Source: Macrolepiota albuminosa
Taxonomy: Eukaryota; Basidiomycota; Agaricomycetes; Agaricales; Agaricaceae
Assembly (NCBI GenBank): GCA_027475525.1
Contig: JAMWFC010000051.1
Coordinates: forward strand, 1,997,205 to 2,061,204
DNA: 64,000 nucleotides
Direction of reading: 5' to 3'
The notes under the pieces are model-generated. The model did no database searches and had not been told where the DNA came from. It saw only the letters and a list, made by a program, of their open reading frames with translations. How positions within the stretch are numbered: position 1 is the stretch's first letter; every line of letters begins with the position of its first letter. Both the position numbers and the translations under genes were made by a program. Positions 1-11,836 of this stretch are shown one piece after another.

Positions 1-292
1 ACTTGACAAACAGCAAAGGGTTTACCTGATCGAGGAGCCGCGAGAGCAAATTCGTGAATTTAAAGGAGTCAGCACGTGGAGAAGCCTGAAGTACTATGAT
101 TCAAGTCGAATCAGTACAAGCTAACTGGACCACCCGAGCCTTGACCCTTACAATGTCGTTGAACTTGATCAGAAAGATGACCCAGGTCAGGTTCTTGATT
201 CTGGCCAACGTGACTGGAACCTCAGGGTTACTCTGGGTACAAATGAGAAGGTCTATCGGTCCGCCTACCTTGTCAAGATGTCGTGGCAATGA
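1..292 (+). CDS. 3' end of an unrecognised protein-coding gene (partial)
   Basis: An open frame enters from the left window edge and ends at a TGA at 290-292. It becomes continuous if a 48 nt intron (about 79-126, GT...AG, with a branch-point-like CTAAC near its 3' end) is removed; the intron also carries the only in-frame stop. The tail is hydrophilic and ends in SAYLVKMSW. I do not recognise the family. The mixed-composition, repeat-free sequence looks more like real coding sequence than the competing frames do. The 5' part lies outside the window. Moderate to low confidence. Confidence 0.4.
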
Positions 293-1368
293 GAAACGAG
301 CTCATCTCGAAGGGTGCGATTGTCTCTCGCCGACGGAACCACAGAGGACACGAGAGACTCAAGAGAAGATACCAGAGCCGTCATCCTCGTGAGATACAGA
401 GATAGCCGTTGAGTGATTGGCCAAAAGTCGGAATGGTAAGGAAAGATGCCAAAATTCGAACACGCTGCCGGGAGACGCGTCTATTCGGTCACGTGAGATT
501 AAGCCGTGCCGTGACAATTTTGTACTGCGGTCACGTGATATGCACCATATACTTACTTTTCGCATCGTAAGTAACTCCTGCCGAGCCCTTAGCTACAGTG
601 AGTATTGATCTCTGCGACTGAGTACGCTTAATATATCTGTTCTCTGTCCCTGGCAAACACCAGTGAGCTTGTCGCTTGCTGCCACTAGTGCTGTACAGTG
701 GACAACACGTAGCTCCAATATATAAACCTATTATCGAGCACTTAATGTGATAGCTACTTTTCCTTCTTCAAAGCCGACACGGAAAGATAACAGCTAAAGC
801 CAGGATATAATCATAGGAAAGGCATAGAAGGACACTACCGAACACTTTACAGTACTATTTTGGACTAGCATGAAAGCTACTCCCGCCTCTTTAGCTCAAT
901 AGCGCAGCTTGCTGGCGGCTAAAATACAACCAGTTCATTCATTCTATCCTTAGAATGACCTGACGGTGAACGTCACATTTGGCCACAGGCCATCGGCTCG
1001 AGAGAAGCCCTCAAAACCCACAATCCTTCACATGAAGCTGATTTCGCATTGAATTGCACACACGGATAGGCCATATGTCTATGAATTGGAGGCCATGCCG
1101 GCGAACTCTGGCTCAAGCACTTTAATACATGTTAAAAATTACATGATTGAAGTTTTGAAGCTTTGAGAAATTCATACAAAAAGTTGTGACAACCATAGAG
1201 TTTCAACTTCCACCAGCTACTATGACAACTTTGACTGCATATGCTTATATCTTGAGTAAGAGATCACATTTTACTTTCTAAATAACAGACAATTACGTTT
1301 CCCGTTAAACTCTCATGCAACAAAATATGTATTTGACGTCCAATATGATTAAAGCGAATCATAAACGA
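293..1368. other. Intergenic region, about 1.1 kb
   Basis: The region lies between the partial gene and the convergent TCTP gene. All open frames here are short and show no family resemblance or coherent splice chain. The right half is AT-richer, as expected for 3' flanking DNA. A stretch near 885-930 superficially resembles a tRNA A-box, but there is no B-box and no cloverleaf. Nothing else is supported. Confidence 0.5.
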
Positions 1369-2214
1369 TCAGAGTTTCACCTCTTTGAGGCCATCTTTCC
1401 AGAATGTGAAGTATGCTAATAAAAAAGTCAACAAGTGAGAAAGAAAAAGAAGACTTGGAATGAAACATACGTGTGACACCATCCTCCTGGATGAAATGAG
1501 AATTGATAAGTGATTGGCATAACGAGGAGAGGGATTGACATACACGATAGTTAAGAAGGCCAACCATGCCTTCAGCGTCCATATTTTCTCCTGTATACTG
1601 TCGATATACACGATGGTCAAATGTACATTCCTTCAACGCTATCACCATAGGCTTACAAATTCATAGTCCTTGAAGTTCGCAACAATCTTCTTGGCGTACG
1701 CTTGAGCACCCTTCTCAAAAGCTTCGCGCCTTTCCTCAGGCAGCTTTTCCTTTAGGGCCTTCATGTAGCCCTGAAAAATGATCAGTTGATCGCGCATATA
1801 CTACGATGGCGACACTTGCTTTAAGATACGTGAGATACGATTTCTTGTCGAACGAGGTCGACTGCAGACGGAACGAGTGTACAACGTTGTTCACTTGGGT
1901 TGCACCATCCTCGAGGGCTTCTTCTGTTTCCTCAGCAGACGGGTTGGCACCTGTATGCAAGTCAGCAGAAGGATACACATATGACCCACGAAGGGGAGAA
2001 TGAGTGCACACAGACCGATATCGATATCGGCACCAGCTTTTACCGTTATCAGCTGACAATCAACTTCGTAGACGATATCGTCGACAATTTTACTGCGAAG
2101 CGGGAGAATATCAGTTCTTCACTGGTGATATAAAAAGAAAGCCACGCACACTGGGAAAGCATCAGAGAACATCTCATCGTTCCTCTCGGAAAGGATATCT
2201 ACGTAAAGCAACAT
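1369..2214 (-). CDS. Translationally controlled tumor protein homologue (TCTP/Mmi1)
   Basis: This is a small conserved cytoplasmic protein with a Mss4-like fold, linked in yeast and animals to microtubules, translation elongation and stress response. The start at 2214 gives MLLYVDILS, followed by the family's DEMFSDAFP. Later exons encode GANPSAEETEEALEDGATQ, then NVVHSFRLQSTSFDKKSYLTY, GYMKALKEKLPEERREAFEKG and IVANFKDYEF. The last exons carry the C-terminal TCTP signature around YTGENMDAEGMVGLLNYR and FWKDGLKEVKL, with the stop at 1369-1371. About six short introns separate the exons; the exact boundary of the exon carrying EDGVT is uncertain. It is divergently arranged with UTP15, whose start is 187 bp away, so the two probably share a promoter region. 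Confidence 0.9.
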
Positions 2215-2401
2215 GATAGAGAATAGGAATCGAAATGATACTGTGAGGGCGTGAAAACTTGAGAGGTTCGGATCTGGAATCGATCAATCTTATCAAAAAC
2301 AAAAACTCACGTGGAGCTGAGTTGTAATTGTGACCGTGACCGCGGTCCGATGAGCACGTGTATGATTTTTTGAAGGTGCACTTTAGAAAGGCCCAAGCGC
2401 G
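2215..2401. promoter_or_regulatory. Shared divergent promoter of TCTP and UTP15
   Basis: There are 187 bp between the two start codons. Both genes are growth-linked (translation and ribosome assembly), so co-regulation from one bidirectional promoter is plausible. No canonical TATA box was identified with confidence. The functional reading is inference from spacing only. Confidence 0.4.
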
Positions 2402-4174
2402 ATGGAGTACCACCCAGTCGTTGTTAAATCTCATCCTCGTCACAGCACCTCAAAGCATAACGCAGAGTCAAGATACTGGCGGCAGTTCAAGCACCCTGTA
2501 TTTATCAAAGAATATGCACCAATTACGTCCATCCACTTCTCACCCTCTAAACCACACCGTTATGCTGTAACTGCCGCGACTAGGGTGCAGATTTACGCGC
2601 CTCGTACCCAAAAGATAACCAAAACTATATCCCGGTTCAAGGATGTCGCACGTAGTGGCAACATCCGACCGGATGGAAAGCTTATTGTGGCCGGAGACGA
2701 CAGTGGATTGATACAGGTGGGCCCTACCCTCTATGCGTGTTGTGGTTTCTGATGTCTGTCTCAGGTGTTCGACATAAACTCCCGTGCCATTCTTCGTACA
2801 TTTGACTCCCATAAACAACCTGTACATGTTACCAAGTTTTCTAAGCTTTCACCGGCACAAGTTTTGTCATGTTCTGACGATACAACTGCTAAAATATGGG
2901 ATGTCCCATCTCAATCCGCTATAACTACTTTTACTTCACACACGGATTATGTGCGCTCTGGTCAGATATCTACGTCTAATCCCCACCTTGTTCTGACTGG
3001 TTCTTATGACTCTACTGTCCGTTTGTTTGATTCGCGCTCTGGCCACTGCGAAATGGTTATGGGAGATAAATTGGCTTCACGTGCCACTGGAAGCGCTCCC
3101 GTAGAGCAGGTCCTGCTCTTCCCTTCAGGAACTGCTGCATTGTCTTCCGCGGGTCCTATCATTCGAGTCTGGGATATTGTCTCAGGGGGCCGTTGTATAC
3201 GCGCCCTCTCGAATCACCAGAAGACTGTCACTTCTTTGGCATTTGATGCTACCACCGGCCGTCTCCTTACGGGTTCCCTTGACCAGATGGTTAAAGTTTA
3301 CGACGTCAGCACATACAAAGTCGTTCACACGATGCGATATCCTGCCCCCATTCTTTGCCTCGCCATCTCGGTACGTTTTCATCGTTGAGATCTCTGTGTT
3401 TAAGTTTATCTTAAAACTAGCCGGACGAAACACACATAGCGACCGGCATGTCAGATGGCACTCTATCTGTTCGCCGGCGACAGCTGAAAACATCAGAAAC
3501 CAAGGCTACCGATCCACTGCGTTCGAGCACTTTCGAATCATTTCTTGGGACATCCAATCTATCGCTTGGAGAAGGCATTAGTCGTGGAAAGACTCAGTTT
3601 CAATCTCTCGGTTCAATTGAAGAGCTCCGGGTAGAAAGCAGACGAACAAAGAGGCTTAGGGATTATGATAAACTTCTTAAGAATTTCAAATATTCAGCCG
3701 CCCTGGATTCTGTTTTGCGCAAGGTTTGTTTCCAGTCGGTCATCGCACAAGGATTAACTCTCATAGCCGTAAACAGCAAGTCCCTCCAACGACAACATTT
3801 TCTCTCATTCAAGAGCTGATTCATCGCGATGGTTTGAAGACAGCACTCTCTGGTCGTGACGATGTCCTTCTTGAACCTGTTCTTCGCCTACTAGTGAAGT
3901 ACGTCACCGATCCTCGATTTGGCGAGATGGTTTGTAATATTGCGACTATTGTCATCGGTGCGCTGTTGTTTCCTTCAGTCAATAGAAACCCCATCTAATG
4001 CTTCTCAAAGAGATGTATAATCCGATATTGGGCCAGTCACCGTTGATTGATACCCTGTTTTTACGGCTACAAAAGAAGGTGGCAGCAGAGATCCGTTTCC
4101 AGAAAGAGTTGGTCAAAACAAAGGGTGCCTTAACGATGATTTTTGCATCTTCGGTCGCAATCAATGAATCATAA
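2402..4174 (+). CDS. UTP15: U3 snoRNP protein UTP15 (WD40, SSU processome)
   Basis: This is a component of the t-UTP/UTP-A subcomplex of the small-subunit processome, acting in the nucleolus in early pre-18S processing and rDNA transcription. The N-terminus MEYHPVVVKSHPR and the phrase about placing the cargo at YWRQFKHPVFIKEYAP are typical of UTP15. WD repeats follow, with signatures CSDDTTAKIWD, LTGSYDSTVRLFD and LTGSLDQMVKVYD (roughly residues 45-300). The C-terminal UTP15 domain is recognisable from RRTKRLRDYDKLLKNFKY and LIQELIHRDGLKTALSGRD. Introns sit near 2717-2764, 3370-3422, 3724-3775 and 3958-4010. The stop is at 4172-4174, only 19 bp from the convergent CTNNBL1 stop, so the 3' UTRs must overlap. 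Confidence 0.9.
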
Positions 4175-4193
4175 TATTTCATCAGAGATTATT

Positions 4194-6650
4194 CTACCCG
4201 ACATTAGAAGTATCCAATGCGGTAATAAGAGCCTCCAAAATATCTTTCCGCGATGGAGAGTAGTCTTTGTCTTCGTCTGTTGAGTGTGGTTCTGAGGGAT
4301 CTTCGACATTCTCGTGGAATATTCGCAAAGTCTGCACAATGTCTTTGAGAGATTGATTCTGTCTTCGCAGCATTTGTAAGGCGTGTGCTTGAATCTAATC
4401 GCCAATCACTATCACTTTAACATGTAAAATAGAACCGAACTTGTCTTACCCCATCATCTTCCATAATAATCCACGCAAGAATGTAATCCACTGTTTGTAA
4501 CGTAAACAGTCCGCCATCGAGACGTCGGAGGTACCAAATTGGCTCTTTATCGGACCGTTCATCGTCTGAGGTATCCTTCGGAAAACAGAAAGACAGTCAG
4601 TTGATAGGATGACAGTTTGCTCGACCATTAACTCACCTTTTCTTCTTTTGAAATCTCTGCCTCAATCACATTCAAACGAGTACGAGCACCATCACGTATT
4701 TCCAGTAATTTGTCGACTTTTTCATAATTTGATTCTACGAACTTGGCCAGAAGCCGTATTCGTGCAGGAGAATCAGATGCGATGTTTGAAAACAACGACG
4801 ATACAACGCCGAGAATGTGTCCCGTATCTTCTGATGGAGGAAGATTGGTCGTGGATTTCTGCCTTTTCAAGCCCTGATCCTTTGTTGAGCGATATCCTAT
4901 ATAGTGGAAAATATGTGAAGCGTACCTTGCCCATGAGAGCCTGAAACAAAGTCTTCAAGCCAGAAGCCTCAACAAAAGCTTCACAAATCGCAGAACCTGT
5001 TACACCCGACATGGCATAGTCCAAGACTTTGATACATCGGGATTTAGATTGTAGCTTTTCTCTTAAGGATAGTAAATCTCCGCAATCTTCTGGAATTATG
5101 CCTAGGATACCTACCTCATCATCAATACCATAAGGTCAGGTCCTTCAGCAGCCAAGAACTGCGCTTTCACTGAGGGTTCACTAAGCGCTGAGCAAAGGGC
5201 ATCAAAGATATTCTCCATGAATTCAGTCTCGTCGGCATCGATAGGATCGCGGCGGCGATATTGCTACATTATAACTGAGTCCAGACTTAGCACAGATTAC
5301 ATGAGAAGGAACCTCACAGAAAGTGTTTTGAGAGTTACTTCGACGCCGTCCTGTTTCCCAAATTCTTGTCTGTTCTTCTGATTGTTTTGCAGAAAAATAG
5401 AAAGGAGCTCTGCAGCATATCCACGATTCTCGTCATGAGTTTTTGATTGAATGCGAGTCAGGACCCAGGACAGAATTGTAGTCTTCCCCACGAGCCTTGT
5501 CGACAGTTGAGGATCGAATCCAAGCACATTCTCGAATATACCTAGCGCCCGTTCATAAATCAGTTCAGTTGAAGTTCAGTGAATTGAATGATGTACCCAA
5601 TATATGGAATACTCCTTGGCGATCTGACTCTTCACTTTCGTTGAGCCGAGAAAGATTGTCAACCAGAAGTTCAAGGATAGAGTTCGTTAGCTTTGAGCAG
5701 AATGTTAAGACACGTCATTGCTAGAGGTGAAAATCTGAAGATGCATACCAAACCCTCGATGAGGACTTTGAGAGCCTCCTCAGCAGTATCCCCCGATTCT
5801 TCTTCTTCTTCTTCATTTCCGGCATCCTCGTCCGTGAGCTCATGGATTAGTTCAACAACATCGATAACGATATCTGCATTTTCATGTGCTAGAAGGCCGA
5901 CAAGGAGTGCCACAGAACCAGACCGCACGAGTTCGGGGTAAGCAAGCACAGGTGCTTGAGCCAGAGGTAGTAATGCTTTGATTGCTGTATCGAGGTCAGC
6001 TTCTGAGTCTATGAACCTGATATGGACTATCAAATTGTATGCGCAGACGATGGTGATCATTGCACTCACTTCGTTGGGTCATCCGGATACTTTGAGCGTA
6101 GGTCTTGGTTCCTATTCATCGCGCGTTCGAACCTGAGAAGCATTCGCCGGATAGCTGTTATAGATAGTGCTTCGGACTGCCAAGTTTCTGAATTCAGTAC
6201 TGGATTAGAGCAACCACTCTCAACATTTAGAGACTTACGTCGTCCATAACAGCCTCTCCACCAGCACTTTCGAATATGTTCAGAATCTCTTTCTGTTCAG
6301 ACGTTAGACCGCCTCCAAAAAAACGTCCGTCTTCGTCCTCTTCGGTAAAATAATCGGCATCTCCACCAGGGGCGAAATCACGGTCCACTTCTTCATCCAC
6401 TTCGTCCTCGACCGTCGCGATGCGAGCCTTGCCTTTTCCATTGGTATGAGATTCCGGTGGTGGCGATTTACGCCCAGTAGCTGACGAGTCTATTCTCGTT
6501 CTCTTCAGCATCTCAGGTGTAGGAATGTCCGATAATCTTCTCTTATTTCCACTGACAGGGAATTTTGGAACCTATAAAAACCCGTCCCAAGTCAGGAGTG
6601 TTTGCAATGAATTATGTACTGTGGACCTTAAACAAGTTGTCTATATCCAT
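4194..6650 (-). CDS. CTNNBL1: Beta-catenin-like protein 1 homologue (CTNNBL1, ARM-repeat spliceosome factor)
   Basis: CTNNBL1 is an armadillo-repeat nuclear protein that associates with the PRP19/CDC5 complex and binds nuclear localisation signals. The first exon encodes MDIDNLFK (start 6650) and splices to PKFPVSGNKRRLSDIP, a basic NLS-like region. The next part contains the family signature EDGRFFGGGLTSEQKEIL. Later exons match the ARM core: VELIHELTDEDAGNEEEEE, GILAL/F-type VFHILGIFENVLGF, AAELLSIFLQNNQKNRQ, DGVEVTLKTLSQYRRRDP and CIKVLDYAMSGV. The C-terminal KLLEIRDGARTRLNVIEAEI and LFTLQTVDYILAWIIMEDDG are also typical. The stop is at 4194-4196. There are about nine short introns. It is convergent with UTP15. 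Confidence 0.88.
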
Positions 6651-7063
6651 GGTTCGGACGTTACGCAAGGGAAGTTGGTCAGAAAAAGGGTCCTGTAGTA
6701 TATGTAGATAGATCGAGGAAAGACGGGTGAGCCATTCCAGTCTGGTTTTTGGGTGACATGGACCGTGGGAACTAGACTTAGCCAAAACAAACGATGAAGC
6801 ATACTCAGGTTGCAATTGGGAAATGGACCAACTTAGACTTCTCTACATAGGTGTAGTACTACATACTGATCGAAATCGAAATTGTCTCATGAAAATAGTT
6901 CGCAAAGTTTACAACGAGCATGACGCGATGAATTACAAAACTAACCATGTTCATAATTATTGTATTGTAAAGAAAGCTCGCCAAGGCAGATGAGCAACAG
7001 TGTAGGTAGACAGGGAACGTGGACATACACGATGGGTTACAATTCTCCTCCCATCAGTTGATT
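6651..7063. other. Intergenic region between CTNNBL1 and RBM42
   Basis: These 413 bp hold the 5' flank of CTNNBL1 and the 3' flank of the RBM42-like gene (same strand). I see no convincing ORF, RNA gene or repeat. Confidence 0.5.
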
Positions 7064-7862
7064 TCAGTAAGGCTTGTGTCGGTTCTTCTTCAAGTCTTGC
7101 TCTAGTTTCTTCGCTTTCCTATGACCAATTTCCACGGGGCGTATGGAACCATCATCTGCTTTCTTAAGCTTAACAGGACGATTACCCACATATTTGCCTG
7201 CCAATGATTCAGTAATGCACAATCAGTGAAACAATAACAGCTTTCTATACCATCCATCTCCTTCCAAGCTTTCAGAAAGTCTTCCGGATCAGAAAAGGCG
7301 ACGAATCCATATTTGGCCTGTACTTCAATGAGCGAAAGAGAGTGCGAAAGTACCCTAAGTACGCACTTTCTGACTGAGGCGGTCACGAATGACGCGAGCT
7401 TTGGTAAACGAGGGATACTTATTAAACGCATTGGCGAGAACGTCGTCAGAAACATCGTTACTCAAGTCACCGACGAACAATCGGAACCAGGCTAGAAGTG
7501 TATTGTTAACGTACATCCTCAGATACTTGCCGATGCTCACATGGATTCCACTCAAGGAGTGTTTGGTCCTCCCACACCTTTCCTCCTCCTTTGCGCAGCA
7601 CAGTCGTGCGTTTGCCACCCTTGGCAATCTTCCCACCAGCGCCACCACGCTTATCTATCATCGCTCCGGGTACATAAACGCTTTGCTGGGCTAAGATTCC
7701 AACGTCGTATTCGTATGCATTGGCCGGAACAGGGGCACTATGCGATGACGAGGTTCCTGCAAGGGGAAATGAGGGTTGATAAGGCTTAAAATAAGGGTTG
7801 ACATCAAATCCAGCTTGCTGCTGCTGCTGATATTGGTAGTGGTACTGTTGATGAGGGTCCAT
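7064..7862 (-). CDS. RNA-binding protein 42 (RBM42)-like, single RRM
   Basis: This is a nuclear/cytoplasmic RNA-binding protein with one C-terminal RRM. The start at 7862 gives MDPHQQYHYQYQQQQQ, a Q/Y-rich low-complexity N-terminus, then a basic stretch rich in G and K. The RRM spans the exons with RNP2 LFVGDL, the segment NAFNKYPSFTKARVIRD and RNP1 KYGFVAF. The characteristic RBM42 ending follows: GKYVGNRPVKLKKA, RPVEIGHRKAKKLEQ and KNRHKPY, with the stop at 7064-7066. Introns are near 7198-7250, 7310-7360 and 7500-7520. RPL5 starts divergently 299 bp away. An upstream in-frame extension (to about 7976) is open but lacks family resemblance, so the 7862 start is preferred. Confidence 0.85.
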
Positions 7863-8161
7863 CGTTGAAAGAGTGCGGTTGAAGGGTGGGTTGTTAGACC
7901 GTGATCCCCAGTGTTTACGTAATGTTTCCTGTTTTGGACAGGGTAACCCGACGTGAAAGTTTCGTTTGCTGCTCACCGTTGCCCCTCGCCCCCTCGCCCC
8001 TCCTCAAGGTATGTTCCTCTGTTCTTCGATGTTGCATCAGTTCTCGACTGCTTCATACCTTGCACGATCCGATTATTCATTGCTGGAAATGTTACGCTGG
8101 ATGGACACTGGAACTTGTGGATGACGAGCTCTAAGCTATGACTTACTTATCTTTTTCAGAC
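7863..8161. promoter_or_regulatory. Divergent promoter of RBM42-like and RPL5, with probable RPL5 5'-UTR intron
   Basis: On the RPL5 side, a GTATGT donor at 8009 and a pyrimidine-rich TTTTTCAG acceptor ending at 8159 would delimit a 151 nt 5'-UTR intron ending two bases before the ATG. Leader introns are common in fungal ribosomal protein genes. The stretch just upstream (7979-8008) is C-rich pyrimidine, as often seen at RP gene transcription starts. I saw no convincing snoRNA C/D boxes in the intron. Confidence 0.5.
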
Positions 8162-9283
8162 ATGCCATTCGTCAAAAAGATCAAGTCCGACGCCTACTTT
8201 TCTCGTTTCCAGGTCAAGTACCGTAGAAGGCGGGAAGGAAAGACCGATTGTGCGCCTTCCTCCCGCTTCGCTTTTCATTCTCAATTAATAGTATTTCTAT
8301 AGACTATGCCCGCAAAAGGCTTGTGACCCAGGCGAAGAACAAATAGTACGTACTCGTAGGCCACCAAAGCAGAAGTTTTCATGACTTATCTCCAGTAATG
8401 CGCCCAAGTACCGCCTGGTTGTCCGCTTCTCCAACCGCTTCGTTACCGTGCAGATTGTTTATGCGCGCCTACAAGGCGATTTTGTTCTGACTGCTGCGAC
8501 TTCGAAGGAGCTCCCGAGATACGGTATCAATCATGGTCTTACGAACTGGACAGCAGGTATATTCCTCGTTCCATCCAGGTTGCTCTTTTTCACCTTTAAA
8601 TAAAGCATATGCGACGGGTCTCCTTGCTGCTCGTCGTGCTCTGGCAAAATTGGGTCTTGCTGACAAATACCAGGGGGTTGTCGAGCCTGATGGTACCTTC
8701 CAAGTAACGGAAGTATTGGACGAGGAGGATGCCCCTCGACCCTTCAAAGCTTTCCTTGATGTTGGCCTGAAACGTACTTCAACTGGCTCGCGTGTCTTCG
8801 GCGCTTTGAAAGGTGCTAGTGATGGTGGTATCTTTGTCCCTCACTCAGAGAAGCGCTTCCCTGGTTACGATCCTGAATCCAAGGAGTTGGATGCAGAGGT
8901 GTTGAAGAAGTACATCTTTGGTGGCCATGTTGCTGAATACATGGAGAGCCTGGAGGAGGAAGATGACGAAAGGTAATTCGTGTTCTAAGTCTTTTGGTAT
9001 GAATAATTCAATTATCGATATCAGGTTTAAGAAGCAATTCTCGACCTATCTCGCTGATGGTGTTGGTTCAGAAGACATCGAAGAAATATACACGAATGCT
9101 TATGCTGCTATCCGGGAAGATCCTACATTCAAGCCTACCGAGAAGACAAAAGACTGGAAAGCAGAATCCGCCAAGCACCGTACACCAAAACTTACTCTTG
9201 CTCAACGCAAAGCAAACATTGCCGCCAAGATCGAGAAGTTCCAGGCGGGTGGTGCCGAAGAGGACGAGGAAGACGAGGAGTAG
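8162..9283 (+). CDS. RPL5: 60S ribosomal protein L5 (uL18)
   Basis: RPL5 binds 5S rRNA and joins the large subunit as part of the 5S RNP. The exons can be placed exactly: 8162-8249, 8303-8345, 8396-8556, 8606-8972 and 9025-9283. They join in phase to a full-length protein starting [20 protein letters not shown]. Hallmarks are [58 protein letters not shown] and the acidic C-terminus [11 protein letters not shown]. There are four introns of about 50 nt plus a probable leader intron. It is convergent with MED17; the stops lie 167 bp apart. Confidence 0.97.
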
Positions 9284-9450
9284 ATCTTTCTATCTTCATG
9301 ATTTTATGTTTTCTCGTCTTCTTTCCTTATTCAACGTGTGTTATGTATGTCTTATGCATACTCGGTATTACCCACGCATTGCCAAGCATCATAGCCATCG
9401 TCCTCTGATTAAGGTGGTATAATGTCCAAGTAAGCTGATTCTCTTTGTAT

Positions 9451-11655
9451 CTATGATGACAATGTTGCGGCTGTAATTATGTGCTCAATCCACGAAAGCA
9501 ATGTTTCTGTAGAAGGATTGGAAGAATATCGAACAAGCTGGCCCTGTTTCGGTGTTTTCCTGTGCAGTTGAAAGGCAGAACAATCAATGGTGAAGTCCTT
9601 CCCAAAGGATATATGGAAATTCCTTGACAAAAACATGTGAGAGGGGAGAAGCACGGAAACTCGAGGGCGGCGTACAACACACAACCCTCCCATCTACCAA
9701 CGCATCTGCTTAAATCAACAAACCAAGTTCCTCCAACGTGCTCATGTGTCTCTCTACCTCGCTCGCAGATCCTATATAACAGGCATCTTTCTACCTCATC
9801 AGTCAACAATTGACATAGCTGGGGGATGGATGAAATTTTTAGTGTTGCTTGAGGCAGGTGCGCAGTTAATGACGACGGGGAAAGGAACGTCAACCGGATG
9901 GTATGCCTGTGCAAACTACTTCGACGGAAAGCGATCTTGTCCATGATGAAAACACGTACCGGTTATCAATTCTGAGGACAGCCTCTCCACCGATGACTTT
10001 ACCATGACTACTTTCAAGTAACTGGACAAGCTGACGGCCTGTTTCTCCGATGGGGTTGAAACGTAACGAAGCTTGGATCCCCACACTGGATAAGGCCGCA
10101 ACCATTTTCTTCATTTCTGACTTTGTTCTTTCACAAAAGACCTGGTATTGTAGTAGATCAATGATAGGTTGCAGTATGGGAGGGGGCGGTGAATTGTCCT
10201 TTGCAACGCCACCAACGCCTATCGTTCCAAGCCTTTGTGCCTGAAAAAATCCATGCCGCCGTAAAAGGAGAGCATGAAGAGCATAATATATCAAATTACA
10301 TCTCTCTTGGTCGAGCTCATTTGATGAGTTTTGCGGAAGCACTTCATCTTCTAACTAGACCTCATGGGATTAATCATCACTTTTACACAGAAGTAAATGT
10401 TTTCAACACACCAACTCGAACTTAAGTTCTGTACCATGAGCCGCATCAATGACAATAAGTCTCTCCGATACACGAGCAGATGCCGTAGGAAGTCTACCAG
10501 CTTCTTGAACCAGGAGGGAGAATATCTCTTGTTCAACAATTTCTTGTTGTGCACCTTTCAAGGCAATTTCGGGACCTTTCTCATCGATCCTAGTTAGCGT
10601 GTTATGGAAGGTGATGCAAATACCGTCTACCCCGACGATTGAAACAGAAATGCGTAGACGTGTATGTTGACGGTGCAAAAATACAAGTCCATGAGTTGAA
10701 GTGTCGTTTGAAGCTATACGAGCGACCGCCTGTCGCCGAAACACTGCAGGAGCTGCAAATTCGAATATCAATAAATGGCAGTAATTAGACCTGGACAGAC
10801 AAACATTCTTCGAGACCATACGAGATGAGAAAATCTTTAGACGTCTTATCTGCCCCCTTTCCGATCGCAGAGCCAAAAGGGAGAGGGGCGGGGTTCAGGC
10901 CCCAGTTGGCTTTTCTGACTTTGAGAGCATCCACCCAGTATTTTTCTCCCTGAATCCTACACCTGTCCATACTACCAGCGGCCGACTTAAAAACATTGGC
11001 GGCTCTTCGTAGCGCTTCATCTTTACTCCCGATAGTAAGTTGCGCATTGAAAGCTTGCACAGATACAATCGGAGGTGGCTTCGTGACGACTGTGGCGGAG
11101 AGAATCGTTGCTGCACTTTCGGGCTGTGGTGAAGAGGACAGTAGTGAGGCCAGAAGGTCTCTGGCAAGTGTGATCTCTCCTAGTGAAGTGCTGTAACTGT
11201 TCAAGCGCTTGATATCGAAAACACTCGCCAGAGCTTGCTCACAATAATTGTGGAATTATTTCGGCACGCATCTTAACTAATTCCTCCACGTTCATAGCTC
11301 GAGTACTCGACGAGTCTTGTTCAGAACTTTCAGATGTGTCGGAGGTGTCACAGGCGTCGACATCATGAGCAAGAGACAAGTCCTGCTCTTGCTCATTCCT
11401 GTCAAAAAAATCAACCCCTCGCTCGACAAATATGCGTCGTAGGTTATCCCCAAGGGTCTTAGTCGGATTTTCCTTTCTTCAGGTTGATAACCAGTGAGAA
11501 ATAAATGCGAATTACTGAGGAGACACCACCAACTTCTCATAGATTCGTTGGCCCTCTGGTGTGATGTCAAAGAGCACCGGAACACGATCACCGTTGTCAT
11601 CATTATAGGGCCTCTCGAGGGACAACTTGATCTGTTTGAAAGAAGGTTCATCCAT
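9451..11655 (-). CDS. MED17: Mediator complex subunit 17 (MED17/Srb4)
   Basis: MED17 is a scaffold of the Mediator head module, needed for RNA polymerase II transcription. The start at 11655 gives MDEPSFKQIKLSLERPYNDD, then VPVLFDITPEGQRIYE, a classical MED17 N-terminus. The next exons encode TLGDNLRRIFVERGVDFFDR and an acidic NEQEQDLSLAHDVDA tract. ALGEITLARDLLASLLSSS and the long exon with DRCRIQGEKYWVDALKVRKA follow, then the C-terminal head domain (RLRISVSIVG, ERCNLIYYALHALLLRRHGF, LPQATLKISSIPQLCQLL). The last exon ends SWIEHIITAATLSS with the stop at 9451-9453. About nine introns. An in-frame ATG at 11718 would add 21 residues, but homology starts at the downstream Met. Confidence 0.87.
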
Positions 11656-11836
11656 ATTGGTTGAAAGAGCTCTGTCCTTCGCGCGCCAAGGATGTGGTCG
11701 ATCGAATCCGTTTGTCAAATTTATTTAGATCACCGGATCACCGGACCTATCATATCAAGCCATTACTCGAGCCAGCTATATCTTTATTCCAACTTCAATT
11801 TTTTTTCTTTCTTGCATTCTCATCGTCGGTGAAGGA
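11656..11836. promoter_or_regulatory. Divergent promoter of MED17 and the Zn2Cys6 regulator
   Basis: There are 181 bp between the start codons of two divergent transcription-related genes. A long pyrimidine run lies just upstream of the regulator start (about 11798-11815), as is common at fungal transcription starts. The regulatory role is inferred from spacing. Confidence 0.35.

Noticed and set aside
880..960. Stretch resembling a tRNA A-box (TTTAGCTCAATAGC)
   Set aside because: There is no B-box at the right distance and no acceptor stem or cloverleaf can be drawn.
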